From: Candidatus Roseilinea sp.
Lineage (GTDB): Bacteria > Chloroflexota > Anaerolineae > J036 > Brachytrichaceae
Direction of reading: 5' to 3'
DNA length: 64,000 bases
NCBI GenBank assembly: GCA_026003755.1
Contig: BPHV01000004.1
Span: forward strand, 124,001-188,000
Positions 8,958-17,466 of the stretch are shown piece after piece (within the stretch, counting starts at the first letter, position 1; each line of letters opens with the position of its first letter). The notes beneath the pieces were generated by a model, which had not been told where the DNA came from, ran no database searches, and saw nothing but the letters and a program-made list of their open reading frames with translations. A program made the position numbers and the translations under genes.

Positions 8958-10985
8958 ATGAAAAGGCTGCATTTTGGCAAACTTATTGCTATAGTAATCA
9001 GCCTAGCCTTTACCGGCTTGACATGGGTTGTAACAGAGGCCGGGCAGCAGAATGTACCACCTGATCAGACCCTTCGACGCACCCCTACAGCAACACGTCG
9101 AGCCACCGTCACTCCAACCCCAAGACCCACTGCAACCCCCGCGCTTCCTTTCGCTGGGAAACTTCACCTGATTCCGGTGGTGGAGAGCGACCACCCCTAC
9201 GCTAACCTTGAGGACAAGCTCTGGCTCGTCTCCAACCCTGACGCCAACGCTGGGGCCACCCGGCTGCGTTTTGCTCGTTTTGAATTGGAAGAGGGGGTGG
9301 ACTGGCTCCTGGTGCTTGACGCCTACGATAACGAGATGCAGCGCCTCACTGGACGGCTACCAGACAACTTTTGGACTGAGCCAGTGCCCGGCACCATGGT
9401 CAAACTGCGGCTGGTGACCGATGGCTCAGTACGACGCTGGGGCTTCGCCGTGGACGCTCTGGCCTCAGTGCCCTACACTACTCTGGCCTATAGCCCTCAT
9501 CCTTATCCGCACAACAGCAGCCTAGAATGGCGCTTCAACAACCTGGACGCCAACGCAGCCGGGACACGGCTGCATTTCTCGCGCGTTGAGCTAGAGGAAA
9601 ACGTGGACTGGCTGGTGATCATGGACATCACCGAGAGGCCGTATCAATGGATCACCGGCAGCCATCCCGACGGCCTGTGGACCATCGGCGTGCCGGGCAA
9701 CGGGGTCATCGTGCGGCTGATCAGCGATGGCTCGGTGAGGAAGTGGGGGTTCAATCTGGATGCGCTGGAATCGGCCAAGCCTGACGAGGTGCAGCCGCGA
9801 CCAGAACCTGAGAAGGCTCTGGCTGAATCCAAACATCCATATGAGCCCAACAAGCAGTTGGAGTGGACCCTGGTAAATCCGAATCCGGCGGCGGCGTTCA
9901 GCAAAGTGCACTTCACGCGACTGGAGCTCCGAGGTGGCGACAGCTTGGTTCTCCTGGATGGCAATAACAACCGCATTCAGACTTTTGGTGAGGACACGGA
10001 CCTGTGGGACTTTTGGAGTGACGACGTACCAGGTCGAATCGTCAAGGTCCAGCTCAATGCGGGTGACTGGAGAGAAGGCTGGGGCTTCCGCATTGATCGG
10101 CTTGTAGACGGAGAGGCCCAAGCAGCCCTGGCTGAGAGCCCACATCCCTACTACCCCAATTGGACCAACACCTGGACCCTGGTGAACCCGAATCCAGCAG
10201 CGGCGTTCAGCAAAGTGCACTTCACGCGACTGGAGCTCCGAGGTGGCGACAGCTTGGTTCTCCTGGATGGCAATAACAATCGCGTTCAGACTTTTGGTGA
10301 GGACACGGACCTGTGGGACTTTTGGAGTGACGACGTACCAGGTCGAATCGTCAAGGTCCAGCTCAATGCGGGTGACTGGAGAGAAGGCTGGGGCTTCCGC
10401 ATTGATCGGCTTGTAGACGGAGAGGCCCAAGCAGCCCTGGCTGAGAGCCCACATCCCTACTACCCCAATTGGACCAACACCTGGACCCTGGTGAACCCGA
10501 ATCCAGCAGCGGCGTTCAGCAAAGTGCACTTCACACGACTGGAGCTCCGAGGTGGCGACAGCTTGGTTCTCCTGGATGGGAATAACAACCGCATTCAGAC
10601 TTTTGGTGAGGGCACGGACCTGTGGGACTTTTGGAGTGACGACGTACCAGGTCGAATCGTCAAGGTCCAGCTCAATGCGGGTGACTGGAGAGAAGGCTGG
10701 GGCTTCCGCATTGATGACATCGCACCAAAGGCCGAGGAGAAGCCCACTCCTGCGTTTGTAACCTCCGTCCGCGTCCGCCTCGGCCAGCCGGGGGATCTCT
10801 GGCTGAACAACGTCTATCTGGGTCGGGCCTCCGTCGCAGGTGAGTATCTTGTCCGCCTACCCCAACTGGGGGAGAACCTGATCGCCGTGGAGACCTTGTT
10901 CCACAGACAGGAGATCGTAGTGGGCACCGAGAAGGATGGCAGTGTGCGGATCGAGTACAGTGGCATCCAGCCGAAGGAGAAGTAA
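8958..10985 (+). CDS. Secreted CUB-like repeat protein with PEGA-like C-terminus
   Basis: The 675-residue product starts with a signal peptide (about residues 1-30), then a Thr/Pro/Arg-rich linker (PTATRRATVTPTPRPTATP). Five repeats of about 100 residues follow, each starting near HPY and ending GWGFRIDRL or RWGFAVDAL. The pattern (W..VNPNA, LHF.R.ELE, D.LVI.D, W....PG..VK..L) resembles the calcium-binding CUB-like modules of secreted proteins. The last three repeats are nearly identical. The C-terminus (about residues 595-665) looks like a PEGA domain (GDLWLNNVYLGRA). Function is unknown; adhesion or substrate binding is plausible. It is followed 64 bp later by another secreted protein gene, possibly in the same unit. 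Confidence 0.8.
   Translation: MKRLHFGKLIAIVISLAFTGLTWVVTEAGQQNVPPDQTLRRTPTATRRATVTPTPRPTATPALPFAGKLHLIPVVESDHPYANLEDKLWLVSNPDANAGATRLRFARFELEEGVDWLLVLDAYDNEMQRLTGRLPDNFWTEPVPGTMVKLRLVTDGSVRRWGFAVDALASVPYTTLAYSPHPYPHNSSLEWRFNNLDANAAGTRLHFSRVELEENVDWLVIMDITERPYQWITGSHPDGLWTIGVPGNGVIVRLISDGSVRKWGFNLDALESAKPDEVQPRPEPEKALAESKHPYEPNKQLEWTLVNPNPAAAFSKVHFTRLELRGGDSLVLLDGNNNRIQTFGEDTDLWDFWSDDVPGRIVKVQLNAGDWREGWGFRIDRLVDGEAQAALAESPHPYYPNWTNTWTLVNPNPAAAFSKVHFTRLELRGGDSLVLLDGNNNRVQTFGEDTDLWDFWSDDVPGRIVKVQLNAGDWREGWGFRIDRLVDGEAQAALAESPHPYYPNWTNTWTLVNPNPAAAFSKVHFTRLELRGGDSLVLLDGNNNRIQTFGEGTDLWDFWSDDVPGRIVKVQLNAGDWREGWGFRIDDIAPKAEEKPTPAFVTSVRVRLGQPGDLWLNNVYLGRASVAGEYLVRLPQLGENLIAVETLFHRQEIVVGTEKDGSVRIEYSGIQPKEK
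9821..10725 (+). repeat. Three 309-bp in-frame tandem repeats
   Basis: Units begin at 9821, 10130 and 10439, an exact 309-bp (103-codon) period. Units two and three are almost identical in DNA, and the first differs mainly in its first 60 bp. The third is cut short where the C-terminal domain begins (about 10725). Such identity at the DNA level points to recent duplication, so copy number may vary among strains or be collapsed in assembly. Confidence 0.9.
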
Positions 10986-11049
10986 CCGGCGTGGTGGGCA
11001 ATAGCAAGTCAGGCAGGGCCTTCGCATCTAGTCCTATGGAGGTGTACCC

Positions 11050-12705
11050 ATGTCAATCGCTCGTCCTGTTTCTATGCGCTTGCGCTGGCTAGCGCTACTC
11101 TTCATAGTGGCGGCTGAGCTAGCACTGGGAACTCACCCTGCTCAGGCCGACTGCATCTATGGCAACCAGGTGGACAAGCCGTCCTTCTTCACCGAGGTCG
11201 CCAGACAACTCCGCAACCCTAGTGTACCGGAAGATGCCTTGGACTTTGCCGTGCGCGCCTTCCTGGCCTGGGAGCCATACGAGAACACGGCAGCTTGCTG
11301 GAACCCGCTGGCCACCACCCTGCGCTACGGTGGCGAGTGCCAGAGCTGGAACCTACCCGGCAACAGCGCAGGGGTCCAGCAATATCCCAGTCGGGAATGC
11401 GGCATCCGGGCCACGGCCGACACGCTCAATTACACCTTCAACGGCAACGGCCGGGCCTATCAAGCCATCCGCCGCATGATGGCTAAACAGGGCTTCGATG
11501 AGGCAGCGCTCGTCGCAGAGCTGCGGCGCTGGGTAGGCAGCGAAGGCTACGCCAGGGCGGTGGTGAGCCGGTGGCGAGAGCTGTACTACGGCGGCAGCGG
11601 CGGAGGCCCCTCCGGCTACACCTTCTGCGCCTGGGAGGACGAGCGTTGCAACTTCAGCGGCACGGCCGACGTGGCCTACGGCGCTAACGGCCAGTTTGCC
11701 TACCGCCAGGGAGTTTCCGATGGCATCGACTGCAACAATGGTGTCTTCGGCGACCCGGCCTATGGTGTGCGCAAAGCGTGCTATGTTCGGCAGACTGGCA
11801 GCAGCCCGGCCCAGTGCCCTGGCCAGTATCGGGCCGAATACTTCGCCAACCGCGACTTGAGCGGCAGTCCTGTCCTCGTCCGCTGCGAGGGCTGGCCCAT
11901 CCGTCACGACTGGAGCGGCGGCAGTCCCGGCAGCGGCGTGCCCGACGATGGCTTCTCGGCCCGCTGGACCGGCCGTGCCCGCATCGAGAGCGGCACCTAC
12001 ACCTTCATTACCCGGGCCGACGACGGCATCCGCGTATGGCTGGACGGAGACCTGATCATTGATGCTTGGCAGGATCAGCCACCTACTGAATACCGCAACA
12101 CTCGCTTCGTGTCGGCCGGAGAGCACGCTATCCGGGTAGAATACTACGAGAACGGCGGCGGCGCTCTGGCCGAGTTCCGCTGGGAGCAGGCCAGTGCTCC
12201 CGCGTCATGTCAGGGTCAGCCTATCGCTTTGGAACAGCGGGTGGAGGGCCGGCTGAGCAACGCCACGTCTAGCGTCAGTTACTGCTTGCATGCTTCAGCC
12301 GGGCAGATAATCTCGGCTCGTATGTTCGCCCTCGGCGATGACAGCCTGGACACCCACCTGAAGGTGTGGAGCGTTGAGGGGCAGCTTCTGGCCGAAAACG
12401 ACGACGGCCTGAACATCGGCTATAACTCGTTTCTCAGCGTGCGCCTGCCGCAGGACGGGGTCTATCGCATCGAGGCCACGCGCTACGGCAGCAGCGAGGG
12501 GCGCTACGCACTACGGGTGGAGGCCGGCTTCGAGGCGGCTGTGGGCGACCTGGACCGGGATTGCGATGTGGACAGCATGGATCGCGACCGGCTGTGGAGC
12601 TTATTGGGCAGAGCCGATCCCAATGCCGACCTGGACCTGGACGGCATCGTGAGTACCCGGGATGCCCTCTTCCAGATGCGCAACCTGGGCATCCAGTGTC
12701 AGTAG
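11050..12705 (+). CDS. Secreted multidomain protein: PA14, pre-peptidase C-terminal and dockerin-like domains
   Basis: The 551-residue product has a signal peptide ending near QADC (residue 35). An unfamiliar N-terminal domain (about 36-180) has several Cys and a pattern loosely like a helical hydrolase. A linker and a small Cys-rich segment follow (about 185-255). A PA14 domain then runs from CPGQYRAEYFANRDL to FRWEQA (about 257-380), with the usual DDGIRVWLDGDLIIDAW core. A PPC-type beta-sandwich comes next (about 385-500). The end is a dockerin-like pair of EF-hand loops (DLDRDCDVDSMD and DLDLDGIVSTRD). Carbohydrate binding or surface attachment is likely; no catalytic site was recognised. 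Confidence 0.82.
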   Translation: MSIARPVSMRLRWLALLFIVAAELALGTHPAQADCIYGNQVDKPSFFTEVARQLRNPSVPEDALDFAVRAFLAWEPYENTAACWNPLATTLRYGGECQSWNLPGNSAGVQQYPSRECGIRATADTLNYTFNGNGRAYQAIRRMMAKQGFDEAALVAELRRWVGSEGYARAVVSRWRELYYGGSGGGPSGYTFCAWEDERCNFSGTADVAYGANGQFAYRQGVSDGIDCNNGVFGDPAYGVRKACYVRQTGSSPAQCPGQYRAEYFANRDLSGSPVLVRCEGWPIRHDWSGGSPGSGVPDDGFSARWTGRARIESGTYTFITRADDGIRVWLDGDLIIDAWQDQPPTEYRNTRFVSAGEHAIRVEYYENGGGALAEFRWEQASAPASCQGQPIALEQRVEGRLSNATSSVSYCLHASAGQIISARMFALGDDSLDTHLKVWSVEGQLLAENDDGLNIGYNSFLSVRLPQDGVYRIEATRYGSSEGRYALRVEAGFEAAVGDLDRDCDVDSMDRDRLWSLLGRADPNADLDLDGIVSTRDALFQMRNLGIQCQ

Positions 12706-12806
12706 AACACGGCAAAGTCGCGCTAGCAAGGAACGGAGGTGCTTATGGAGTGCGGAAGAGCATCGCCATGAGTAGATATCATCACGTCAGTTCGGGATAA
12801 GGAGCG

Positions 12807-12853
12807 CCCTTTCGGTTAAGCTTGTAGCACCAAACTCCAGCCAACCGAAAGGG
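12807..12853 (+). repeat. 11-bp inverted repeat upstream of the IS982-like start
   Basis: CCCTTTCGGTT at 12807-12817 is repeated inverted as AACCGAAAGGG at 12843-12853, with a 25-nt loop. It ends 8 bp before the ATG at 12862. It probably belongs to the left end of the IS982-like element. Confidence 0.55.
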
Positions 12854-12861
12854 GTTCCACC

Positions 12862-13282
12862 ATGGGTTTACTCGAATTGTTCTGCCAGGTGGATGAATTT
12901 TGCCAGGCCTTTCTGCCTGCCGATCACCGCGCCCTGGTGGCCGCCGGCTACCGTGCGGGAAACATTGATCCCGGCGCCGATGTGACAGGGGTTAAACTCA
13001 TTGAGCGCCTCAGCGACATGCCCCCAGAGCGCGCCTTCGATGTGGGCTTGCGTCAACCGCTGCGCCTGCTGGCGGAGCAGGGCAATTTGCAGCCGCTGAC
13101 CCTGCTGGTGGACGCGCTCGACGAAGCTTGGCAGGCGTATCAAAACCATCCGAGCATCGTGGAACTTCTGGCCGGAGCGGCCGATCTTCCGCCCCAGGTG
13201 CGCTTCATCTTGCTGGCGCGCAACAAAAGCGAGAGCTGCGAGACCTTGCGCCCGGTTTCGCCCAAAGTATTAAAGGCGGATA
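12862..13282 (+). pseudogene. IS982-like transposase start fused to a NACHT-type ATPase fragment
   Basis: The first 19 codons (MGLLELFCQVDEFCQAFLP) match the N-terminus typical of IS982-family transposases. The frame then switches without interruption to an unrelated segment. This has the look of a NACHT/AAA_16 ATPase middle: LLVDALDEAWQ as Walker B, then SIVELLA and LPPQVRFILLARN. Neither half is complete, and the reading frame is broken by the next element from 13283. The fusion is a recombination scar, not a functional gene. The ATPase may be what is left of a signalling or defence STAND protein. Confidence 0.6.
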
Positions 13283-13922
13283 GTTGCTCAGTTGAAAACC
13301 TCGCATAATGCGAAGCGATGAATGCCAAAACCAAAGGTAGACAACTGCGTGAGCGTCGGCATGTGAAAGCGGCGCGGATCATCTACGCCCAGGCGCAGGC
13401 GGCGTTCCCGCGCTACAGCCATCGGTTCAGCCCGAAGACGCGAGCAGGCTCGACTCGACCCTCTTTCGCCCGACGAATGCCAGCGCCTACTTTCAGACCT
13501 GCCGCGGCAAGCTGTTCAAACGCCGGCTGAAAGGCGCGTATGCCGTCAGCGTCGGCAGCCAGATGGGGCGCATGGCGTCGGGCCGAGCAACGACGCGCCG
13601 CACTTGTCGGCGCTCAAGCGGCGCGCAGGGCGGTATGGCAAACGTGAGAAAAGCGGTCATCCAATTTGGGTGAGGCTGGCCGACAGCGGCTTCGAGGGCA
13701 AGACGGTTGGCCCGCGTGAGGTCATCCCGCCGATTCGGCGTGGGGGTAGCCTAACGCCAGGCGCGGGCTGAGTTGGCCTCGCATGCGCGTCTGGACGGCT
13801 TGTTTTGGAAGAACGAAACCGTCAACTCGGTCATCAAACGCAAATTCGGTGATCAAGTCTGTCGTTTACAACGCCCATCGCTGAGCATGTCCTTGTGTCT
13901 GCAGGTTTTCAACTGAGCACCC
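13283..13922 (+). mobile_element. Degraded DDE-transposase insertion sequence with terminal inverted repeats
   Basis: The ends are inverted repeats: GTTGCTCAGTTGAAAACCT at 13283 and its inverse AGGTTTTCAACTGAGCACC at 13903-13921, one mismatch over 19 bp. Inside are transposase pieces in several frames: an N-terminal part from 13318 (RYSHRFSPKT), then ADSGFEGKTVGPREVIPPIRRGG around 13680-13745, then TVNSVIKRKFGDQ near 13818-13857. This layout is that of an IS4/IS5-like DDE enzyme. At 640 bp it is shortened and frameshifted, so it is dead. It interrupts the chimeric remnant just before it. Confidence 0.65.
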
Positions 13923-14113
13923 TATCTTCCCCAACTCTTGCAACACGATGTTGGGCATCGTTGGCAGCCCGACGCCAAACCCCGAATGTTTGGGTGAGAC
14001 TTCCGTTCACCCGTGCGTCAGTCGGGTGAAAGAACGAACCGGGGGGCGTCGCAGCCATGTGCGGCCTATCCAAAAGCTGCGCCACAAGAGCACTTTCGCA
14101 ACCAGGCAAACAA

Positions 14114-14142
14114 AAACCAGGCTTCTTGAAGAAGCCTGGTTT
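14114..14142 (-). terminator. Rho-independent terminator of the tRNA-Glu gene
   Basis: A 12-bp perfect stem (AAACCAGGCTTC / GAAGCCTGGTTT) with a 5-nt loop is followed on the minus strand by TTTTTG. It lies 11 bp past the end of the tRNA. Confidence 0.8.
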
Positions 14143-14153
14143 CTCGTCTTTCA

Positions 14154-14226
14154 TGACCCCTACGGGACTCGAACCCGTGTTTAAGCCTTGAGAGGGCTTT
14201 GTCCTAGACCACTAGACGAAGGGGCC
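14154..14226 (-). tRNA. tRNA-Glu (anticodon CUC)
   Basis: This 73-nt cloverleaf has acceptor arms GGCCCCT and AGGGGTC (one G-U pair), discriminator A, and T-loop GGTTCGAGTCC. The anticodon arm AAGCC-CTCTCAA-GGCTT gives anticodon CUC, reading GAG. CCA is not encoded, which fits the CCA-adding enzyme gene 15 bp downstream on the same strand. Confidence 0.95.
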
Positions 14227-14241
14227 GCAAGGCGAATCTTA

Positions 14242-15516
14242 TCACATTCCTTCCGTTTCGATCAACCGTTGCAGCAGGCGCTGCTCATCGGCGTAGGACT
14301 TCACCTCATCATCCAACCATGCCCTGCGCAACCGGCTCAAAATGCGGCCGTATGCCGGGCCGGGGGGCAGGCCGAGCGCGCGCAAATCATCGCCTGTCGT
14401 CACCGGTTTCACCCAACGCCAATCCTTCCACTCGCACAACAAAGCGTCGCACTTCAGTTTGTTCGTCTCGAACAGATAGGCCAGGAAGAGCGACAAGCCG
14501 CTGAAGCCGCGCAACAATTCCGACAGCCGGCTGCGCCGGGCGCGGAAGGACGCCGACGACAAACTGCTCAACGGGCCGAGGTCAATCAGCGCATCGCGCA
14601 CAGCATGCTCGAACGGGATCCACTCCACCCAGCGCGCAATGCCGAGCTGGCCCACGTTGTAGGTCAACGCGCCCCACCCGATCGCATGGAGCAGATCGCG
14701 CGCGCCGATGTGCAGCGTCTCGACCGGCCATTCGCCCGACCACAACACCGCGCGCGCCCGGCGAAAGCGATGCACCAATGAGTCGGCCGGCGGCACAGGA
14801 ATAGCCGCAGCCTCGAAGAAGCCCCACTCCCGAAGCAGGGTCAGCGCGCCTTCCGGCTCGCGGTCTTCGAAGTTCAACTCCAGATCGTATTTCACGCGCT
14901 CGCCGCTGAGCGCGCGCACATAGGGCAAGCCGGCTGCCAGGGCAACATGTGTCTCGGCGTCCAGCTCAAACTTGAACCGCGCAGCGTAACGCGCCCCGCG
15001 CAACATGCGCGTCGGATCGTCTACAAAGCTGCGGGGGTGAATGACGCGCATGACGCCGCGTCGCAGGTCATCCCGGCCGCCCAGCGGGTCAATCAGCGTG
15101 AAGTCGTCCAGGCGCATCGCAATGGCATTGATGGTGAAATCGCGCCGGAGCAGATCGGTCGGCAGGTCGCTCGGCTCGACGACCGGCAACGCCGCCGGCC
15201 GAGGATAGGACTCGCGCCTGGCCATGGCCAGGTCTACCGCCACACCGTTCATGTGCCAAGTGGCCGTGCCGAACTTGGGGTACGCCTGCACCTCGCCGCC
15301 ATGACGCTGCCGGAGGGATTCGGCCAGGGCCATCGCGTCACCCTCGACGACGAAGTCGAGATCATCAATCTCGGGCAACTGCAACAGCCAGTCGCGAACC
15401 GCGCCGCCGACCAAATAGGCCGATGTGCCGGATTCCTGCGCCGCATCGCGAATCGCATCCAACATGAAGCGCTGCTGAGGGTTGAGCAGCGATGTAACAT
15501 CCGTCATCTCCTGCAA
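14242..15516 (-). CDS. cca: CCA tRNA nucleotidyltransferase/poly(A) polymerase family protein
   Basis: It is a class II nucleotidyltransferase that adds or repairs the 3' CCA of tRNAs. The head-domain signature YLVGGAVRDWLL is followed by the metal-binding DLDFVVEGD and the RRDFTINAIAM motif, then the neck region RMLRGARYAARF. At 424 residues it is slightly short of HD-containing relatives, and I see no HD motif in the C-terminal part. Start could be 15516 or the ATG at 15507 (MTDVTSLL). The adjacent tRNA gene lacks an encoded CCA. An A-adding-only or poly(A) polymerase activity cannot be excluded. Confidence 0.88.
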   Translation of the reverse strand: MQEMTDVTSLLNPQQRFMLDAIRDAAQESGTSAYLVGGAVRDWLLQLPEIDDLDFVVEGDAMALAESLRQRHGGEVQAYPKFGTATWHMNGVAVDLAMARRESYPRPAALPVVEPSDLPTDLLRRDFTINAIAMRLDDFTLIDPLGGRDDLRRGVMRVIHPRSFVDDPTRMLRGARYAARFKFELDAETHVALAAGLPYVRALSGERVKYDLELNFEDREPEGALTLLREWGFFEAAAIPVPPADSLVHRFRRARAVLWSGEWPVETLHIGARDLLHAIGWGALTYNVGQLGIARWVEWIPFEHAVRDALIDLGPLSSLSSASFRARRSRLSELLRGFSGLSLFLAYLFETNKLKCDALLCEWKDWRWVKPVTTGDDLRALGLPPGPAYGRILSRLRRAWLDDEVKSYADEQRLLQRLIETEGM

Positions 15517-15538
15517 TTCTCAGGTGAAGGCACTGAAA

Positions 15539-15727
15539 ATGCAACACATCGCCGTCTTCGCGCTGCGCCGGATGCACACGGATGTCACTTACGCGTTGCG
15601 CCTGGCCGATGCGCTGGGCGTAGCCGTCCCAACCGGCGCGCTCACGCGCGAGCCGTTGCGCATGGCGATGCAGCGCGGCCTGGGGAATCAAGATCCGTCG
15701 GCGTTGATCGAAGTAGCGCGCGGCTGA
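15539..15727 (+). pseudogene. C-terminal fragment of a 3-hydroxyisobutyrate dehydrogenase-like protein
   Basis: The 62 codons from 15539 read FALRRMHTDVTYALRLADAL and later GLGNQDPSALIEV, the pattern of the NAD_binding_11 tail of beta-hydroxyacid dehydrogenases. The Rossmann half and catalytic Lys region are absent upstream, where the cca gene begins on the other strand. It therefore looks like a deletion remnant. Its stop overlaps the end of the AlaX gene. Confidence 0.6.
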
Positions 15728-16947
15728 CCGCGCAGCCAGGCGCGCGCCGCAGCAATGGCGGCCTGCACCTGCGACTGATCGGCGGGCGCGCCGCCGCCCT
15801 GTGCGAACGCCGGCGCGCCCCCACCCTTCGCCGCGCCATCCGGCGAGAGCACGGCCAAAGCGCAGCGCAGCGCCGCGGCCATGTCGCCGACAGCATCCTG
15901 CGCGCGGGCGAAGACCAGTTGCGCTTTATCGCCCGACGTGCCGAGCAACACCACGACGCGCGACGCGCCTGCAAGCTGCTTGGCCAACGCACGCAGCTCG
16001 GCTGGGTCGCGCCCGACGAACGTCCGCGCGACCCAGCGCAGCTCACCCTCCTCCGCGGCGCCGGCCAGCAGCTCGGCGGCCTCGTAAGCGATCAGCCGCG
16101 CCCGGGCTTCTTGCAGGGCCTTGCGATCCGCGCGAGATTCGGCGATCAGCTTCTGCACCGCCTGCTCCACCTCGTAGCGTCCGGCGCTCAGCGCCTCCAT
16201 CAGGCGACCGGTCGCGGCGCTCAGGCGCACATAATCGTCGAGCGCCCGGCCGCCACAGCGAAAAGTGACCCGCGTTTCCGCCCCGCGCTTCTCGGCTTTG
16301 ATGATTTTGACCAGGCCGATCTGCGCTGTGCTGCGCACGTGCGTGCCGCCACATGCCGACCAGTCGTAGCCCTTCACCTCGACGATGCGCACCGCGCCGC
16401 TCACCTTGGGGGGACGGCGCAACGGGATTGACGGCAGGTCGGCATCGCTCACCTCATAGGCCAGGATCGGCCGGTCCTCCATGATGATGGCGTTGGCTTC
16501 CCGCTCAGCGCGTTCGAGCGCATCGGACGGCAGCGCCGCGGTTGGCAAGTCAATCGTGCAATCGCCGCGGCCGATGTGCATGGCGATCGTGTCTAAGCCG
16601 ACGACGCGGATAAACGCCTGGGATAACACATGCTGGCCGCTGTGCTGCTGCATGTGGTCGAAACGGCGCCCCCAGTCCACGCGCCCCTGCACCTCATCGC
16701 CGGGTCGTAGGGAATCCACGGCGTCGCCCTCCAGGAGATGCACGATTTCCCCTTCGGCATCCTCAATCACGTTCGTGACGCGGGCGTGGGCGATGTCCCC
16801 CACGTCGTGGGGCTGTCCGCCAGCTTGGGGATAGAACGCTGTCCGATCGAGGATGAGCGCCGGCGCGCCGTTGTGCGTCACACGCGCAACGACCCGCGCC
16901 GTGAAGCAGGCGAGATACGCATCGGTGCGATAAAGGCGAAGGGCCAT
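15688..16947 (-). CDS. alaX: Alanyl-tRNA editing protein, AlaX-L type with DHHA1 domain
   Basis: It hydrolyses mischarged Ser- or Gly-tRNA(Ala) in trans. The editing domain has both zinc-binding parts of the AlaRS family: QQHSGQH (His102, His106) and SACGGTH (Cys199, His203). The middle (about 235-290) is helical. The C-terminal part is a DHHA1 domain with a GGGAPAFAQGGG glycine-rich loop near 380-392. At 419 residues it is the long AlaX form. It lacks the aminoacylation domain of AlaRS. It is transcribed toward the cca and tRNA genes, so this is a tRNA-maintenance cluster. Confidence 0.9.
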   Translation of the reverse strand: MALRLYRTDAYLACFTARVVARVTHNGAPALILDRTAFYPQAGGQPHDVGDIAHARVTNVIEDAEGEIVHLLEGDAVDSLRPGDEVQGRVDWGRRFDHMQQHSGQHVLSQAFIRVVGLDTIAMHIGRGDCTIDLPTAALPSDALERAEREANAIIMEDRPILAYEVSDADLPSIPLRRPPKVSGAVRIVEVKGYDWSACGGTHVRSTAQIGLVKIIKAEKRGAETRVTFRCGGRALDDYVRLSAATGRLMEALSAGRYEVEQAVQKLIAESRADRKALQEARARLIAYEAAELLAGAAEEGELRWVARTFVGRDPAELRALAKQLAGASRVVVLLGTSGDKAQLVFARAQDAVGDMAAALRCALAVLSPDGAAKGGGAPAFAQGGGAPADQSQVQAAIAAARAWLRGQPRATSINADGS

Positions 16948-17090
16948 GCGCGGGGATTATAGAGAACCGACCGACGCGGTGGATGACGCGAACTGGGTGA
17001 GGCGCGTTTTCACAACGCGCCCGATCACCCCGCAGTGAGGTGCTATGATTCGAGCATACGCTCATTAGTCGACCTGACCCAAAACCGGCT

Positions 17091-17411
17091 ATGTATCCCG
17101 ACAGCGAAATCCTCTTCCCCGCCCGCTCGATCCCTGAGATCCGCAACGCGCGCCCCGGAGTCGCCTGGCGCAAGCTGATCGATAAACTGAGCAACTCGCC
17201 GGAGACCAGCGAGGATGTGCTGGCCTTCTCGCTCATGATGATAAAGCTGGGCAATTGCTTAACTTGCGACCTGGACAGCTATCGCGCCAGTCTGGGATGC
17301 ACGCAGTGCGCGCGCCGCACCGTGCAAAGCTTCAAGCAGAGCGACGAAGTGCTGATACAGAAAATGGAAGAAGCGCGCAAAGAGCTGAAGGCGTATTTAA
17401 CGAAGGCGTGA
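17091..17411 (+). CDS. Small conserved-looking protein with four cysteines
   Basis: This 106-residue protein matches no family I know. Four Cys in the pattern CxxC-(10)-CxxC (CLTCDLDSYRASLGCTQC, about residues 59-78) suggest a zinc ribbon or Fe-S site. The rest is mainly helical with a Lys/Glu-rich end. It precedes the HD hydrolase gene by 55 bp on the same strand, so the two may be co-transcribed. Confidence 0.6.
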   Translation: MYPDSEILFPARSIPEIRNARPGVAWRKLIDKLSNSPETSEDVLAFSLMMIKLGNCLTCDLDSYRASLGCTQCARRTVQSFKQSDEVLIQKMEEARKELKAYLTKA

Positions 17412-17466
17412 GCCAAGCCTAAGACGCAAGATTCGACGCCGATGACGCGCCAACACGCTGCCGCCA

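Noticed and set aside
9591-10529. A 312-codon minus-strand frame in the CUB-like repeats
   Set aside because: It is the antisense of the three 309-bp repeats and repeats with the same period; the plus-strand frame has a signal peptide and domain pattern.
14947-16431. A 494-codon plus-strand frame over cca and alaX
   Set aside because: Arg/Gln/His-rich composition with no domain, opposite to two genes with catalytic motifs.
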